A stretch of DNA of 64,000 nt from Verrucomicrobiota bacterium (GTDB lineage Bacteria; Verrucomicrobiota; Verrucomicrobiia; Limisphaerales; UBA9464): contig CANGKZ010000009.1 of the NCBI GenBank assembly GCA_947454705.1, positions 1 to 64,000 on the forward strand. The letters run 5' to 3'. A program made the translations under genes and the position numbers. Shown here one piece after another: positions 1-8,308 of this stretch. Within the stretch, counting starts at the first letter, position 1. The number at the start of each line of letters is the position of its first letter. Under the pieces are notes generated by a model. The model searched no databases and was not told the origin of the DNA. It worked only from the letters and a program-made list of their open reading frames with translations.

Positions 1-461
1 AGCGGATGGTCCTTCGGGACCCGGCTTTCAGGAGAAATCAGGCAGAACATATCGGCCTGAGGATCAACAGCTCCACGCATTCAATTCAGACGAACCACGA
101 AAACCACGATTCATTAGAATCTTCGGGTTTTTCAATGAACTGCTAGTACGAGTTCTCGCCTGCGGCGGTCTTTACCAACCCCGGCACCTCACCGGGAGAT
201 TTGGAAGTGCTTGTAGCGGCGAAGCTAAGAGTCCTTGTTTTCTTTGGATGAGCGTTTCGCCCAATCTTGAATTGAGCAACGAATTTGTTGGAGAAGTTTG
301 CCCCGTCCAAGGTCGAGCTGAGCTGAGTCGAAGCGAGTCGAGATCCTCCTCAGCGATTTCCTCCCCCTGGATCAAAACAAAGCCTCGTAGGCGCTGCCGT
401 GTTCGGCGAGGCCCACGAGGCTTGGATTGTCCGGTTTTCGGTTCCTCTCCAGGGATTAGGA
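1..461. other. Intergenic/edge region without a recognisable gene
   Basis: No reading frame here has a recognisable product; the open frames on both strands look like compositional shadows. The stretch contains a short GAGTCGA-like direct repetition near 318-345 and, close to its right end, a hairpin that probably ends the minus-strand esterase gene. A remnant of an older gene cannot be excluded, but nothing in the translations supports one. Confidence 0.5.
368..423 (-). terminator. Probable terminator of the esterase/SMP-30 gene
   Basis: Arms at 380-388 and 415-423 (AAGCCTCGT / ACGAGGCTT) pair perfectly, and a further GGC/GCC pairing lies inside them. Read on the minus strand, the hairpin follows the stop codon at 462 by about 40 nt and is followed by a T-rich run (CTTTGTTTT). 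Position and T-tail fit a rho-independent terminator, although the loop is long. Confidence 0.55.
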
Positions 462-2264
462 TCAGAGCCGCGGGGCAGGGGGCTTGATCGGTGGCTGCGA
501 GCTCATGACACCGCGCACCTTGGTTTTGCGCGCGTACACCTTGTCGGAACAGGTGATGTACATCGTGTTGAACTCCGCTCCGCCAAACACCACGTGCGCG
601 AGCCATTTGTTTTGCGGTTTGGGAATGATGCCGTTCACCCGACCCGCCTGGTCACAGAACTGAATCCCGGATTCGGTGGCAACGTACAGACGGCCCTGCG
701 TGTCGAGCGTCATGCCGTCGGCGCCGCTCTGAACCGATCCGTCGGCGAGGTGCAGGTGGTAGTACTTCTGCTTGTACTCGAGCGAGCCGTCGTCGGCGAT
801 CTGGTACGAGTACACGAACTGCGCCTGGGTGTCCGCGACGTAGAGCAGGCTCTGATCGGGCGAGAGGCGCACGCCGTTGGCGAATCGGAGTCCGGTGTCC
901 ACCACACGCTTGGTGCCGTTCGGCTGGATCAGCCAGACCTGTTTGTGCGTGGGGTCGGTGACGTAGAGGTTTCCGGTGTGGGTGATGCAGAGGTCGTTGG
1001 ATTCGATGCCATCGGCGACCACCGTGGATTTGCCATCCTCGGTGTAGGCCACGATTTGCTTCTTGGCGTTGGCGCAGGCGTAGAGGCGTCCGTCGGGGCC
1101 GAACATCAGTCCGTTGGCCTCGCCGGTGTTTTCTGCGAACACGCTGACCTTGCCCTCGAGCGATACCTTGTGGATGCGGCTGTTGGGAATGTCGCTGAAG
1201 AAGACTTCGCCGCGGAGATTCACCGCAGGGCCTTCGGTGAACTTGTAGCCTTCGCCAATGAGCTTCCATCCTTCGCCGGGGACGAGGATGTCGGTCATGA
1301 CGGGCTGCTTCGATTTCCCCTCGGCGTTGGCGACGATCGGCGCGGGGTAGTCGCGCCACAGCCAGCGAAGCGCATCCGGGAACACCTGCGTGGCCTGGTT
1401 GCCGTCGTGCCCGCCCTTGCCCCAGGCGTGGTTGACATCGTATCCGGCGAACACGAGGGAGCGTTCCATCTCCTGATTCGCCATCCACCAATCGCCGCCG
1501 TAGATGTTCAAATCGTTTTCCCCATCCTGGAGGAAGATTCGGATGGGCTTGGGCTCGGTCTTGCGAACGAGCGTGGGGATGTTGTTTCCGCCGCGGAGGC
1601 CCACGTAGGTGCCGACGCTGGTGAACACGCGATGAAACGAGTCGGGCCGCTCCCAGGCCGCGGTCCAGGCCGCGATGCCACCGCTGCTCGCGCCGGCGAT
1701 GGCGCGGTCGTCGGGATTGGTGGAAAGCGTGACGTGATGGGTCTTCTCGACGTGGGGCAGGAATTCCTCGATCAGGAAATTTGCGTAGTTGCCGCCGAGC
1801 CCGTCGTATTCGTAGCTCCGATTGAAGCGGTCGAGGGCGTTGGTGGTGCGGGCGCGGACGCGTCCGTGCGAGACGAACACGCCGATCTGGGCCGGGATCT
1901 CCTTCTTCGCGATGAGGTTGTTCAGCACGTTCACCGCCTCATAGCCGCCGCCGTCCTGCATCACCATCAGGGGAGCGGGCTTGGAGCGGTCGAGTCCGGC
2001 CGGGATGTAGATGGAGTAATTGCGAAACGTCCCGGGGAACACGCTGTTGGCGCCCGAGAGGTATTCGCCCTTGATCACCTCGCCCTTGGGCACGCCTTCC
2101 TGCGGTTTGGAATCGGGGCCGGGAGGATAGGGGTTCTCCGCCGCCTGTCCGGTCGAGCCGGGGAGACCCCAGCCGACGCCCAACCCGAGGCCAAGGGTAA
2201 GGCCAAGGCAGAGTCCAAGATTGCGCGACACCGGCGATGGAAGGATGCGTGGGAGGGAGGCCAT
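462..2264 (-). CDS. Exported esterase (enterochelin esterase-like) fused to an SMP-30/gluconolactonase propeller
   Basis: About 600 residues from the chosen ATG at 2264; the open frame continues upstream, but this start directly precedes a hydrophobic leader (residues ~15-42), so secretion is likely. Residues ~60-325 resemble the Esterase_D/enterochelin-esterase alpha/beta hydrolase fold: GASSGG carries the GxSxG nucleophile (about Ser193) and GKGGHDG is a plausible catalytic His region. Residues ~330-600 look like an SMP-30/gluconolactonase beta-propeller (YKFTEGPAV, SNDLCITHTGNLYVTDP, FANGVRLSPD). Both parts are known in secreted carbohydrate or lactone hydrolases of this phylum. Substrate unknown; an acyl-sugar esterase acting with a sugar lactonase is an inference. 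Monocistronic, with a probable terminator downstream. Confidence 0.85.
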   Translation of the reverse strand: MASLPRILPSPVSRNLGLCLGLTLGLGLGVGWGLPGSTGQAAENPYPPGPDSKPQEGVPKGEVIKGEYLSGANSVFPGTFRNYSIYIPAGLDRSKPAPLMVMQDGGGYEAVNVLNNLIAKKEIPAQIGVFVSHGRVRARTTNALDRFNRSYEYDGLGGNYANFLIEEFLPHVEKTHHVTLSTNPDDRAIAGASSGGIAAWTAAWERPDSFHRVFTSVGTYVGLRGGNNIPTLVRKTEPKPIRIFLQDGENDLNIYGGDWWMANQEMERSLVFAGYDVNHAWGKGGHDGNQATQVFPDALRWLWRDYPAPIVANAEGKSKQPVMTDILVPGEGWKLIGEGYKFTEGPAVNLRGEVFFSDIPNSRIHKVSLEGKVSVFAENTGEANGLMFGPDGRLYACANAKKQIVAYTEDGKSTVVADGIESNDLCITHTGNLYVTDPTHKQVWLIQPNGTKRVVDTGLRFANGVRLSPDQSLLYVADTQAQFVYSYQIADDGSLEYKQKYYHLHLADGSVQSGADGMTLDTQGRLYVATESGIQFCDQAGRVNGIIPKPQNKWLAHVVFGGAEFNTMYITCSDKVYARKTKVRGVMSSQPPIKPPAPRL

Positions 2265-2406
2265 AATGTGGAGATGCTCCCCACAGCACGCCCGAGAAGC
2301 CGTCGGATGGCAAGCGCTGCGGCTGGGGGCCGGGCTGGATCGAGGCACATCGGCAGCGGTTTGAAGATTGCGCTCTCCGATTTCTCCGCTATTTATCCCA
2401 GCAATT

Positions 2407-2434
2407 CCGTCGGCTTATGCAAAACAGCCGACGG
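2407..2434. other. Perfect 9-bp inverted repeat in a divergent intergenic region
   Basis: CCGTCGGCT (2407-2415) and AGCCGACGG (2426-2434) form a perfect stem around a 10-nt loop. It lies between the divergently transcribed esterase and rhodanese genes, about 70 nt before the rhodanese start. There is no T-run on either side. It could be an operator or an mRNA leader hairpin; the sequence does not decide. Confidence 0.4.
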
Positions 2435-2502
2435 AGTGTCGGTCGTTACCTGTACTACAAGTTTAAGCTCAACCTAAGCTCGATACCCATCGATCCCTTC
2501 CC

Positions 2503-2901
2503 ATGAAGAAATTCCTCACGCTCATCGCCGCCGGTCTCGTGGCTGCCACCGCAGTTTTCGCCGGTGAGTTCCCCGACATCAGCATCTCCGAAGTCAAGAA
2601 ACTCGCGAAGTCGCATCAGGCCGTCATTATCGACGTCAACGGCTCCGAGAGCTACGCCAAGGGCCACGTCCCGGGCGCCCTCGACTTCTCCAGCATCGAA
2701 GGCAAGCTCGCCGCCTCGCTGCCGGCCGACAAGAACGCCCTGATCGTCGCCTACTGCGGCGGACCGAAGTGCTCCGCCTACCAGGCTGCCGCGAAGGCCG
2801 CCCAGAAGCTCGGCTACAAGAACGTGAAGCACATGTCCGCCGGCATCTCCGGCTGGATGCAGGCGGGCGAGAAGACCGAAAAGGTCGCGAGCGCCAAGTA
2901 A
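2503..2901 (+). CDS. Exported single-domain rhodanese
   Basis: 132 residues. A signal peptide is evident (MKKFLTLIAAGLVAATAVFAG, cleavage around residue 20), so the protein should be periplasmic. The rest is one rhodanese homology domain: the CH2A-like region VIIDVNGSESYAKGHVPGA, then the active-site loop CGGPKCSA, whose first Cys is at the sulfurtransferase position, then a helical end AGISGWMQAG. Single-domain periplasmic rhodaneses move sulfane sulfur or bind small anions; the specific role is unknown. It stands alone between divergent neighbours and is followed at once by a strong terminator. Confidence 0.9.
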   Translation: MKKFLTLIAAGLVAATAVFAGEFPDISISEVKKLAKSHQAVIIDVNGSESYAKGHVPGALDFSSIEGKLAASLPADKNALIVAYCGGPKCSAYQAAAKAAQKLGYKNVKHMSAGISGWMQAGEKTEKVASAK

Positions 2902-2950
2902 TCCGACATGTCCGGGAGTTCCCTCGAACTCCGGCATCAATCCCCAACAA

Positions 2951-2977
2951 AGCGGCCCCGATAACGGGCCGCTTTTT
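2951..2977 (+). terminator. Intrinsic terminator after the rhodanese gene
   Basis: Stem AGCGGCCC (2951-2958) pairs with GGGCCGCT (2966-2973) and is followed by TTTTT. It lies 50 nt after the rhodanese stop codon. This is a textbook rho-independent terminator. Confidence 0.9.
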
Positions 2978-3120
2978 GCGTTTAGCCCGGGAGCAGAAGG
3001 TCAAACCGCAGAGGATGCGGCATGAACGATGACCGATGACGGATGCTGGATGCAGGCTGTTCCGATTCTGCCCTTCTTGCTTTCATGCTTTCCAAATTCT
3101 CTCCTCTCCTGTGCGGCTTC

Positions 3121-4365
3121 TCACTTCGGGCGGAACACGGGCAGCGCATCGGCCAGTAGGTCGCGCAGGATCCGGCGCTCTTCCGCTGGGATGGAAGTGA
3201 AGCGGGTGTCGGGATCGATGTCGCGAACCGCGGCCTGGATCCGCTGCACCACTCCGGATTTCAAGGGATCGGGAAGCCGGGTGAAGAATTCCGAGGTGAT
3301 CAGGTAGCTGCACCGATTTTGGAATAGGCGCGTCTTCAGGTTGAGGTCCTTGAGCGAATGCCCGTTCACGATCCGCCGGTTGCGCAGGAAGTCGGACTGA
3401 TACGAACCCGCCTGCGAGACTGCTTCCACGGGAAACGGGGCCTCGTCGGAAAACAGGAGGTAGCGTGCGAGCGCGTCGGCGTCGGCATCTACTTCGCGCC
3501 GGTGCGCGGGCGCCAGCGTGGCGCCATCGGAGTGGAGATGGGAACGCACCCGGTAGCCGGCGGCGATGGCGCGGTTGAAGAAGCCGATCTGGTGCTCGTG
3601 AATGCAGTGCGCGAGGAAATCGCTGGAGGGCACCGGATAGCGGTCGGCGCGGTAGCGGTCCCCCGGCGGATTAGCAATTCGAACCAGGTTTCCCTGGCTC
3701 AAACGGCCGGTGAGATTTCCCCAGTGGTTGCTGAATCCGTCGGCCCCGGTCACGTGCCAGCCTCCGAAGCGGTTGGTGTACGGCGTGGCGTGTCCGGCGG
3801 GAATGTCCCGGAAGGATTCGAGACTGCCACCGCTTGGACCGGGCAGAACGGATTTGATGACCAATCCAGGTACAAACCCGGCGTCCTCTCCGGCGTGGCA
3901 GTTCATGCATCGACCCGATCGGTCGGCGCGAATCGGTGAGGCATCGTGCGGGATGTCGAAGATGTAGAAGATTCCGCCCAGCTCCGGATCGATGGACACG
4001 ACCTCGATGCGTCCTCCCGGCACCCAGCCGATGTAGGTGTCCTGATTGAAGTATAGCGCGCGCGGATTGGAGGGGGAGATCAGTCCGAGCTGGAGGCTGG
4101 TGGTGGAGAAGACGAGCAGCTGGGAGGATTCCGGGATGCCGAGGGCCTTGAGCAGGCTTCGAACTGCGGCGAGTTCGCTGGAGCGGTCCAGCGGCAGGGC
4201 GCCCGATTCCAGCTGCGCCTTGACGCGTGTAAACGGGTCGTTCGGCGTCCGCTCATGATACCGGTGCGGCGCCGCCGCGAAATCCAAGGGATCGGTCTCC
4301 GCAGCTCTACCCGATGGGGTGAACAGGGTGGCAATGGCCAAACCAATGGATGCGGTACGAATCAT
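3121..4365 (-). CDS. Exported c-type haem protein of unknown function
   Basis: 414 residues from the ATG at 4365, chosen because it opens a short signal peptide (MIRTASIGLAIATLFTPSGRA). One CXXCH haem-attachment motif, CMNCH, lies at about residues 153-157 in the context RSGRCMNCHAGEDAG. No second haem motif and no classical cytochrome c fold are obvious. Several later His residues (HVTGADG, HCIHEHQIGF, HLHSDGA) could supply an axial ligand or bind metal. Large orphan proteins with one CXXCH motif are common in Verrucomicrobiota and Planctomycetota, where their function is mostly unassigned. The neighbouring LamG gene is divergent, with 158 nt between the starts. Confidence 0.75.
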   Translation of the reverse strand: MIRTASIGLAIATLFTPSGRAAETDPLDFAAAPHRYHERTPNDPFTRVKAQLESGALPLDRSSELAAVRSLLKALGIPESSQLLVFSTTSLQLGLISPSNPRALYFNQDTYIGWVPGGRIEVVSIDPELGGIFYIFDIPHDASPIRADRSGRCMNCHAGEDAGFVPGLVIKSVLPGPSGGSLESFRDIPAGHATPYTNRFGGWHVTGADGFSNHWGNLTGRLSQGNLVRIANPPGDRYRADRYPVPSSDFLAHCIHEHQIGFFNRAIAAGYRVRSHLHSDGATLAPAHRREVDADADALARYLLFSDEAPFPVEAVSQAGSYQSDFLRNRRIVNGHSLKDLNLKTRLFQNRCSYLITSEFFTRLPDPLKSGVVQRIQAAVRDIDPDTRFTSIPAEERRILRDLLADALPVFRPK

Positions 4366-4523
4366 GACGAACTTCTGGAAGCATTGGAGATTCTGGGAGG
4401 CAAGGAAAGGTCCGGGATTGCGAGGGCGGTGTTCCAAACTTGAGAGGCGCTGGTTCGGTGAAAAATCTCGACTTTTGGCCCGGAAATCGGCTCTTTGGCA
4501 GCAGTTCGGAGGTTCGTTTTCCC

Positions 4524-6752
4524 ATGAAAAATCGATTTTGCGCCGTCGTCGCTCTGATCGCTGGAGTTGTTGTTTCCCTTCATGCCGTTGCCGAGTGTGA
4601 ACCCGTGCCGGCCGGTCTGGTGGGATGGTGGCGCGGGGATGGGGTTTGGGATCAATCGACGACCCGGGTCGGAATTCAACGAGGCTCCGTTCGGATCGGT
4701 GAAGGAAAGGTGGGCTCCGCCTTGGTCCTCTCTGGTTTGGACTCCGGCGTGCAACTGCCTGCGGGATTCCCAGGCTCGATCACCAATCTGACCATTGAAG
4801 GCTGGGTTCGCCGTGCCGAAAAAAATCGCGCGAGCCTTGAGTTTGAGGGAGGCGAGTTCCTCGCGGGATCCGCAGGCGGTCTCTCGTTCGGATTGACTCA
4901 CGAGGGTCAACTGTACGTGAGCCACATTGGCATCGTGTCCTTCTACAGCACGACGCACCTCACCGATACCAATTGGCATCATGTGGCCGTAACTCGGGCG
5001 GGAAAGAGTTTGAGTTTCTACGCCGACGGGGCGCTGGACTCGACCGTGGTCTGTCCCGCGAACTTCGACTTTTCCGGCGCGCACGCCCTTGGCGGGCTGG
5101 GGACCATGTTCAATGGAAGCTACTTCGGTTTCCTGGGGGCATTGGATGAGTTCGCCTTCTATTCGCGGGATCTTTCCGCCTCTGAAATTCGCTCAATTTT
5201 TGACGCGGGTGCCGACGGCAAGTGCCCGTCGCAGCGTGCGATTCCGGTGCTGAATTCGAGTTTTGAAAACCTGACGGGAACCAATCGGGTTCATTTCGAC
5301 GAAAAAGGGGCACTCCTTCCGGGTCATTACTCGGAGACGGTTGGATTCCCGCTCGAGACGACTGGTTTTGCCTCAACGGATCCGATTCCGGGCTGGAAGG
5401 CGGTCGGTTCTTCAGGAACGGCAAATTACGAAGGGACCGGGGTGAATCCCTCCGGCATTTCCGGGCGACAGGTTGCCTGGATCAACGGAAGCGGCACCAT
5501 TTCTCAAACCCAGCCGGCGGTGGCAGCACCGGATACGGTTTACACGCTTCTTGTCGACGTGACTCCTCTCGCTGGGGTGGCTTTTCCTGGGTTTTCCGTG
5601 GGTCTCTTCGCGGATGGAAACGCCCTCGGCGTCGCAACCGATTCCGTGGTTCTCAATCAGGGGACTTTGACTTCCATCGCAGTTCGAGTGGCGATTTCTG
5701 CCTCCAGCAGTGTGATTGGAAAGCCGTTGGAAATCCGTTTGGGAACCGGACGGTTCGGAGCCAATCTTGGACAGGTGGTGTTCGACAACGTGCGGCTGAC
5801 CGCTGAATCGCTGATTCCCGTTCCCTGTACGCCGGCTCCCGCAAACATGGACGTTGAATTGGGCGGAGTTCTGGCGGGGGCGACCGGGCCGCGAACCATC
5901 CTGGATTCGACGGGGCGTCACTTCGCCAGCGCCGATGTTGGAGGCGGACCGGGGAAAGTAGGAATGGATTCACTCCAGTTCGATGGTTCCACGAACTTCG
6001 TCGCCATCCCGGACTCCGCCGCATTGGACCAATCGTCTTTCACCATTGAAGGCTGGGTGAATCCTGGTCGGCTGACGGGATCTTTACCGGTCATTGTTTC
6101 GAAGGAATCCGGCCCCAACTTTGAACAGCGCCAGTTCGCGATCGGAATTAAAGGTCCGGTGAATGAAGGCCCGAATTTGATTCCGATCGGCAACCTCGCG
6201 TTCTCGCTGGGCGGGGTGACAGGGTTGCCCAATGACTACAACGGCTGGGTGGATTCACGGGCCTCGGTTCCGACGGATACCTGGAGCCATTTCGCCGTGG
6301 TGGTGTCCCCCCAGAGCGCGGTCGCCTATTTTAACGGCGTCGCGACCCGCCGAACGGACGGACTTTCGGGGACTCTGCGTGTGACCCCTGGCGCGCTCAT
6401 GATCGGGAACCGGGGAACCAACGGTTTCTTCCGGGATGCGTTTGCCGGCGGGCTGGATGAATTGTCCTTCTACAGTCGCGCGTTGTCGGCGGGCGAAATT
6501 GTTCAGGTTTTCGCGGCGGGTTCGGCCGGTAAATGCGACACGTTGATCCCCGTCCTCATCAGCTTTCGCTCCGGTAGCGTAGGGGTTAGCTGGCCGGATG
6601 AGTTTGTAGGGGCCGTGCTTCAGACCTCTGCGTCGGCAGTGGAGGGATCCTGGGTGACGGTTCCAAAAACCGTTGTTCACGTAGGGGGACGCTCCGTGGT
6701 GACCCTTTCGACTTCTGAAGAACGCGCGTATTTCCGCGTTCGGGTCGAGTAA
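4524..6752 (+). CDS. Secreted protein with two LamG (concanavalin A-like) domains
   Basis: 742 residues from the ATG at 4524, which opens a signal peptide (MKNRFCAVVALIAGVVVSLHAVA). Order: LamG 1 at ~25-235 (LVGWWRGDG, LTIEGWVRR, NWHHVAVTR, ALDEFAFYSRDLSASEI), a beta-rich middle part (~240-445), LamG 2 at ~460-665 (FTIEGWVNPG, TWSHFAVVV, LDELSFYSRALSAGEI), and a C-terminal module of about 60 residues ending in YFRVRVE. LamG domains usually bind carbohydrate or protein at the surface, and no catalytic domain is seen. The last module resembles the end of the protein at 32508-33257. Adhesion or polysaccharide binding is inferred. Confidence 0.8.
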   Translation: MKNRFCAVVALIAGVVVSLHAVAECEPVPAGLVGWWRGDGVWDQSTTRVGIQRGSVRIGEGKVGSALVLSGLDSGVQLPAGFPGSITNLTIEGWVRRAEKNRASLEFEGGEFLAGSAGGLSFGLTHEGQLYVSHIGIVSFYSTTHLTDTNWHHVAVTRAGKSLSFYADGALDSTVVCPANFDFSGAHALGGLGTMFNGSYFGFLGALDEFAFYSRDLSASEIRSIFDAGADGKCPSQRAIPVLNSSFENLTGTNRVHFDEKGALLPGHYSETVGFPLETTGFASTDPIPGWKAVGSSGTANYEGTGVNPSGISGRQVAWINGSGTISQTQPAVAAPDTVYTLLVDVTPLAGVAFPGFSVGLFADGNALGVATDSVVLNQGTLTSIAVRVAISASSSVIGKPLEIRLGTGRFGANLGQVVFDNVRLTAESLIPVPCTPAPANMDVELGGVLAGATGPRTILDSTGRHFASADVGGGPGKVGMDSLQFDGSTNFVAIPDSAALDQSSFTIEGWVNPGRLTGSLPVIVSKESGPNFEQRQFAIGIKGPVNEGPNLIPIGNLAFSLGGVTGLPNDYNGWVDSRASVPTDTWSHFAVVVSPQSAVAYFNGVATRRTDGLSGTLRVTPGALMIGNRGTNGFFRDAFAGGLDELSFYSRALSAGEIVQVFAAGSAGKCDTLIPVLISFRSGSVGVSWPDEFVGAVLQTSASAVEGSWVTVPKTVVHVGGRSVVTLSTSEERAYFRVRVE

Positions 6753-6811
6753 CGGGTTGGGGCGGCAGCGCCGGACTTGAAAAGTTCCGGCTCCGGTGAT
6801 GGGTTTTGGGA

Positions 6812-8308
6812 ATGCCCGTTGCCACAGAGGATGCCTTGGAACACGCGCGGAGGCGGCGCGTGGTCCTGGCCGCGCTGCTTGGGGTGGGGCTGCTGTTCGC
6901 CGGGGTGTTTCTCTACTTTCACGCCAGGGAGCCGCGATACCTCGGAAAGACCACCGAGGAATGGTTCCCCCGATGGGTGCCCCGCGGACGCTCCCCGCGC
7001 AGCGTGCGCTATCCCGCCGTCGGCCGGACCAACGAAGCCCCGGAGTTTGTACCTATTCTGGTGCGAGCCTCGCGGGCGCGGGTGGATCCCTCGGAAAGCC
7101 TCTGGCAGCTTGCATCCGAGACCCTGCCCAACGACTGGTTGCTCCGCATCCCGCGTCCGGTGCGAGCGGAGGAAATCCGGGCGCTGTCGCTTCAGTTGCT
7201 CTCGCAGGGATGCCACCAGCCTGAGTTTGCCGCGCGCGTGGGGGAGGAATTTGACGAGCTTGGGCCGGTGGAGCGGCTCGACGTGTTGCGAAACCTCGGA
7301 CGCATGCGGATGAATCCAGCCCCGCTGCTTCCCATGCTGGATCGACAGTTGACCGGAGCGGATCCGCATCTTGCGGTGCTGGCCGGGTGGGTAGTTTCGA
7401 CTTCGAATGACGCCGCGCGTCCGCGTGCAGCCAAGCTGCTGCGCGCGCTCCAGACCGCAGTGCAGGACACCAATCTGCTATCGGAATTGTCGGTGCCGGT
7501 GACCGCGATTCTGTACCGGGCCGCGAACTGGGGGCCGTACTCCGATGGGGATCTTCGGCCGATCGAGTCGATGATTGTCCACACCAATCCCAGTATCCGG
7601 ATTCCGAGTCGCATGTTGCTTGCCCGATTGGATCCGGCCCGGCATTCCCCAGCGCGGTTGTTTCGCGAAGAGCTCCCCACCATGTCGTCGGCGGAGTTGG
7701 ATGAGGTGGGGAAGTTTTTTCGGTTCGGGTTCGGACGTCGCGGGGGCGGGGATCCGGGACCGGAGGCGCGCCAGTGGATGATGCAGGTGCTGCGAGCGGA
7801 ACCTGCCTTGATGCCAACCGTCGGTAGCACCAATGCGCCGGTTCCGATGTTCTCGTTGAAGACCGATCTGGTACGGTTCCTTGGGCAATCGACCAATCAC
7901 GCGGCGGAGTTCCATGACGTGGTTCTCGAACTGGTTGACTCCAGGGATCCCGGTCTGCGTCGCGCGGCGGCGGAGGCACTGGATCGGATGGGCCCGATCC
8001 GGCCCGATGCGGTTTCGCGCATTGCACGCGCGGTGCGCGAGGGGAAGACGCCTGTGCCGTTGATGCGGCTGTTGACCCAGTACAAGCGGTTGCCGAGGGA
8101 GCTTGAGCCGCTGGTGACCGATCTCGCGGAGGGCCGGCTTCCCGACGATTGGAAACCGGATCAACTCAGCGCGGACGCAGCGGCCCGCCGATACGGGCTT
8201 CGCGAGGTTCGGGGCATCGGGGCATTTCGCGAAACGGCCAAGGCCCTGATTGTGAGTGCGGGGGGGCGACCCGCCCGTACGCCGCTCCAATCCGGCGGAA
8301 CGAACTAG
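6812..8308 (+). CDS. Membrane-anchored HEAT-repeat-like protein, function unknown
   Basis: 498 residues from the ATG at 6812; a TTG two codons earlier is also possible. One membrane segment follows a basic stretch (RRRRVVLAALLGVGLLFAGV), leaving a large exported, mostly helical domain. Repeats of the type PGLRRAAAEALDRMGPI and IRIPSRMLLARLDPARH suggest HEAT/armadillo repeats. LGKTTEEWFPRW just after the membrane segment resembles the start of many verrucomicrobial HEAT proteins. No enzymatic motif is visible. Its TAG stop overlaps the stop of the convergent glucosidase gene in the shared sequence CTAG. Confidence 0.6.
   Translation: MPVATEDALEHARRRRVVLAALLGVGLLFAGVFLYFHAREPRYLGKTTEEWFPRWVPRGRSPRSVRYPAVGRTNEAPEFVPILVRASRARVDPSESLWQLASETLPNDWLLRIPRPVRAEEIRALSLQLLSQGCHQPEFAARVGEEFDELGPVERLDVLRNLGRMRMNPAPLLPMLDRQLTGADPHLAVLAGWVVSTSNDAARPRAAKLLRALQTAVQDTNLLSELSVPVTAILYRAANWGPYSDGDLRPIESMIVHTNPSIRIPSRMLLARLDPARHSPARLFREELPTMSSAELDEVGKFFRFGFGRRGGGDPGPEARQWMMQVLRAEPALMPTVGSTNAPVPMFSLKTDLVRFLGQSTNHAAEFHDVVLELVDSRDPGLRRAAAEALDRMGPIRPDAVSRIARAVREGKTPVPLMRLLTQYKRLPRELEPLVTDLAEGRLPDDWKPDQLSADAAARRYGLREVRGIGAFRETAKALIVSAGGRPARTPLQSGGTN

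Noticed and set aside
399-2477. Long plus-strand frame antisense to the esterase gene
   Set aside because: It mirrors the real minus-strand gene, has no recognisable motifs and arises from the GC-rich codon pattern.
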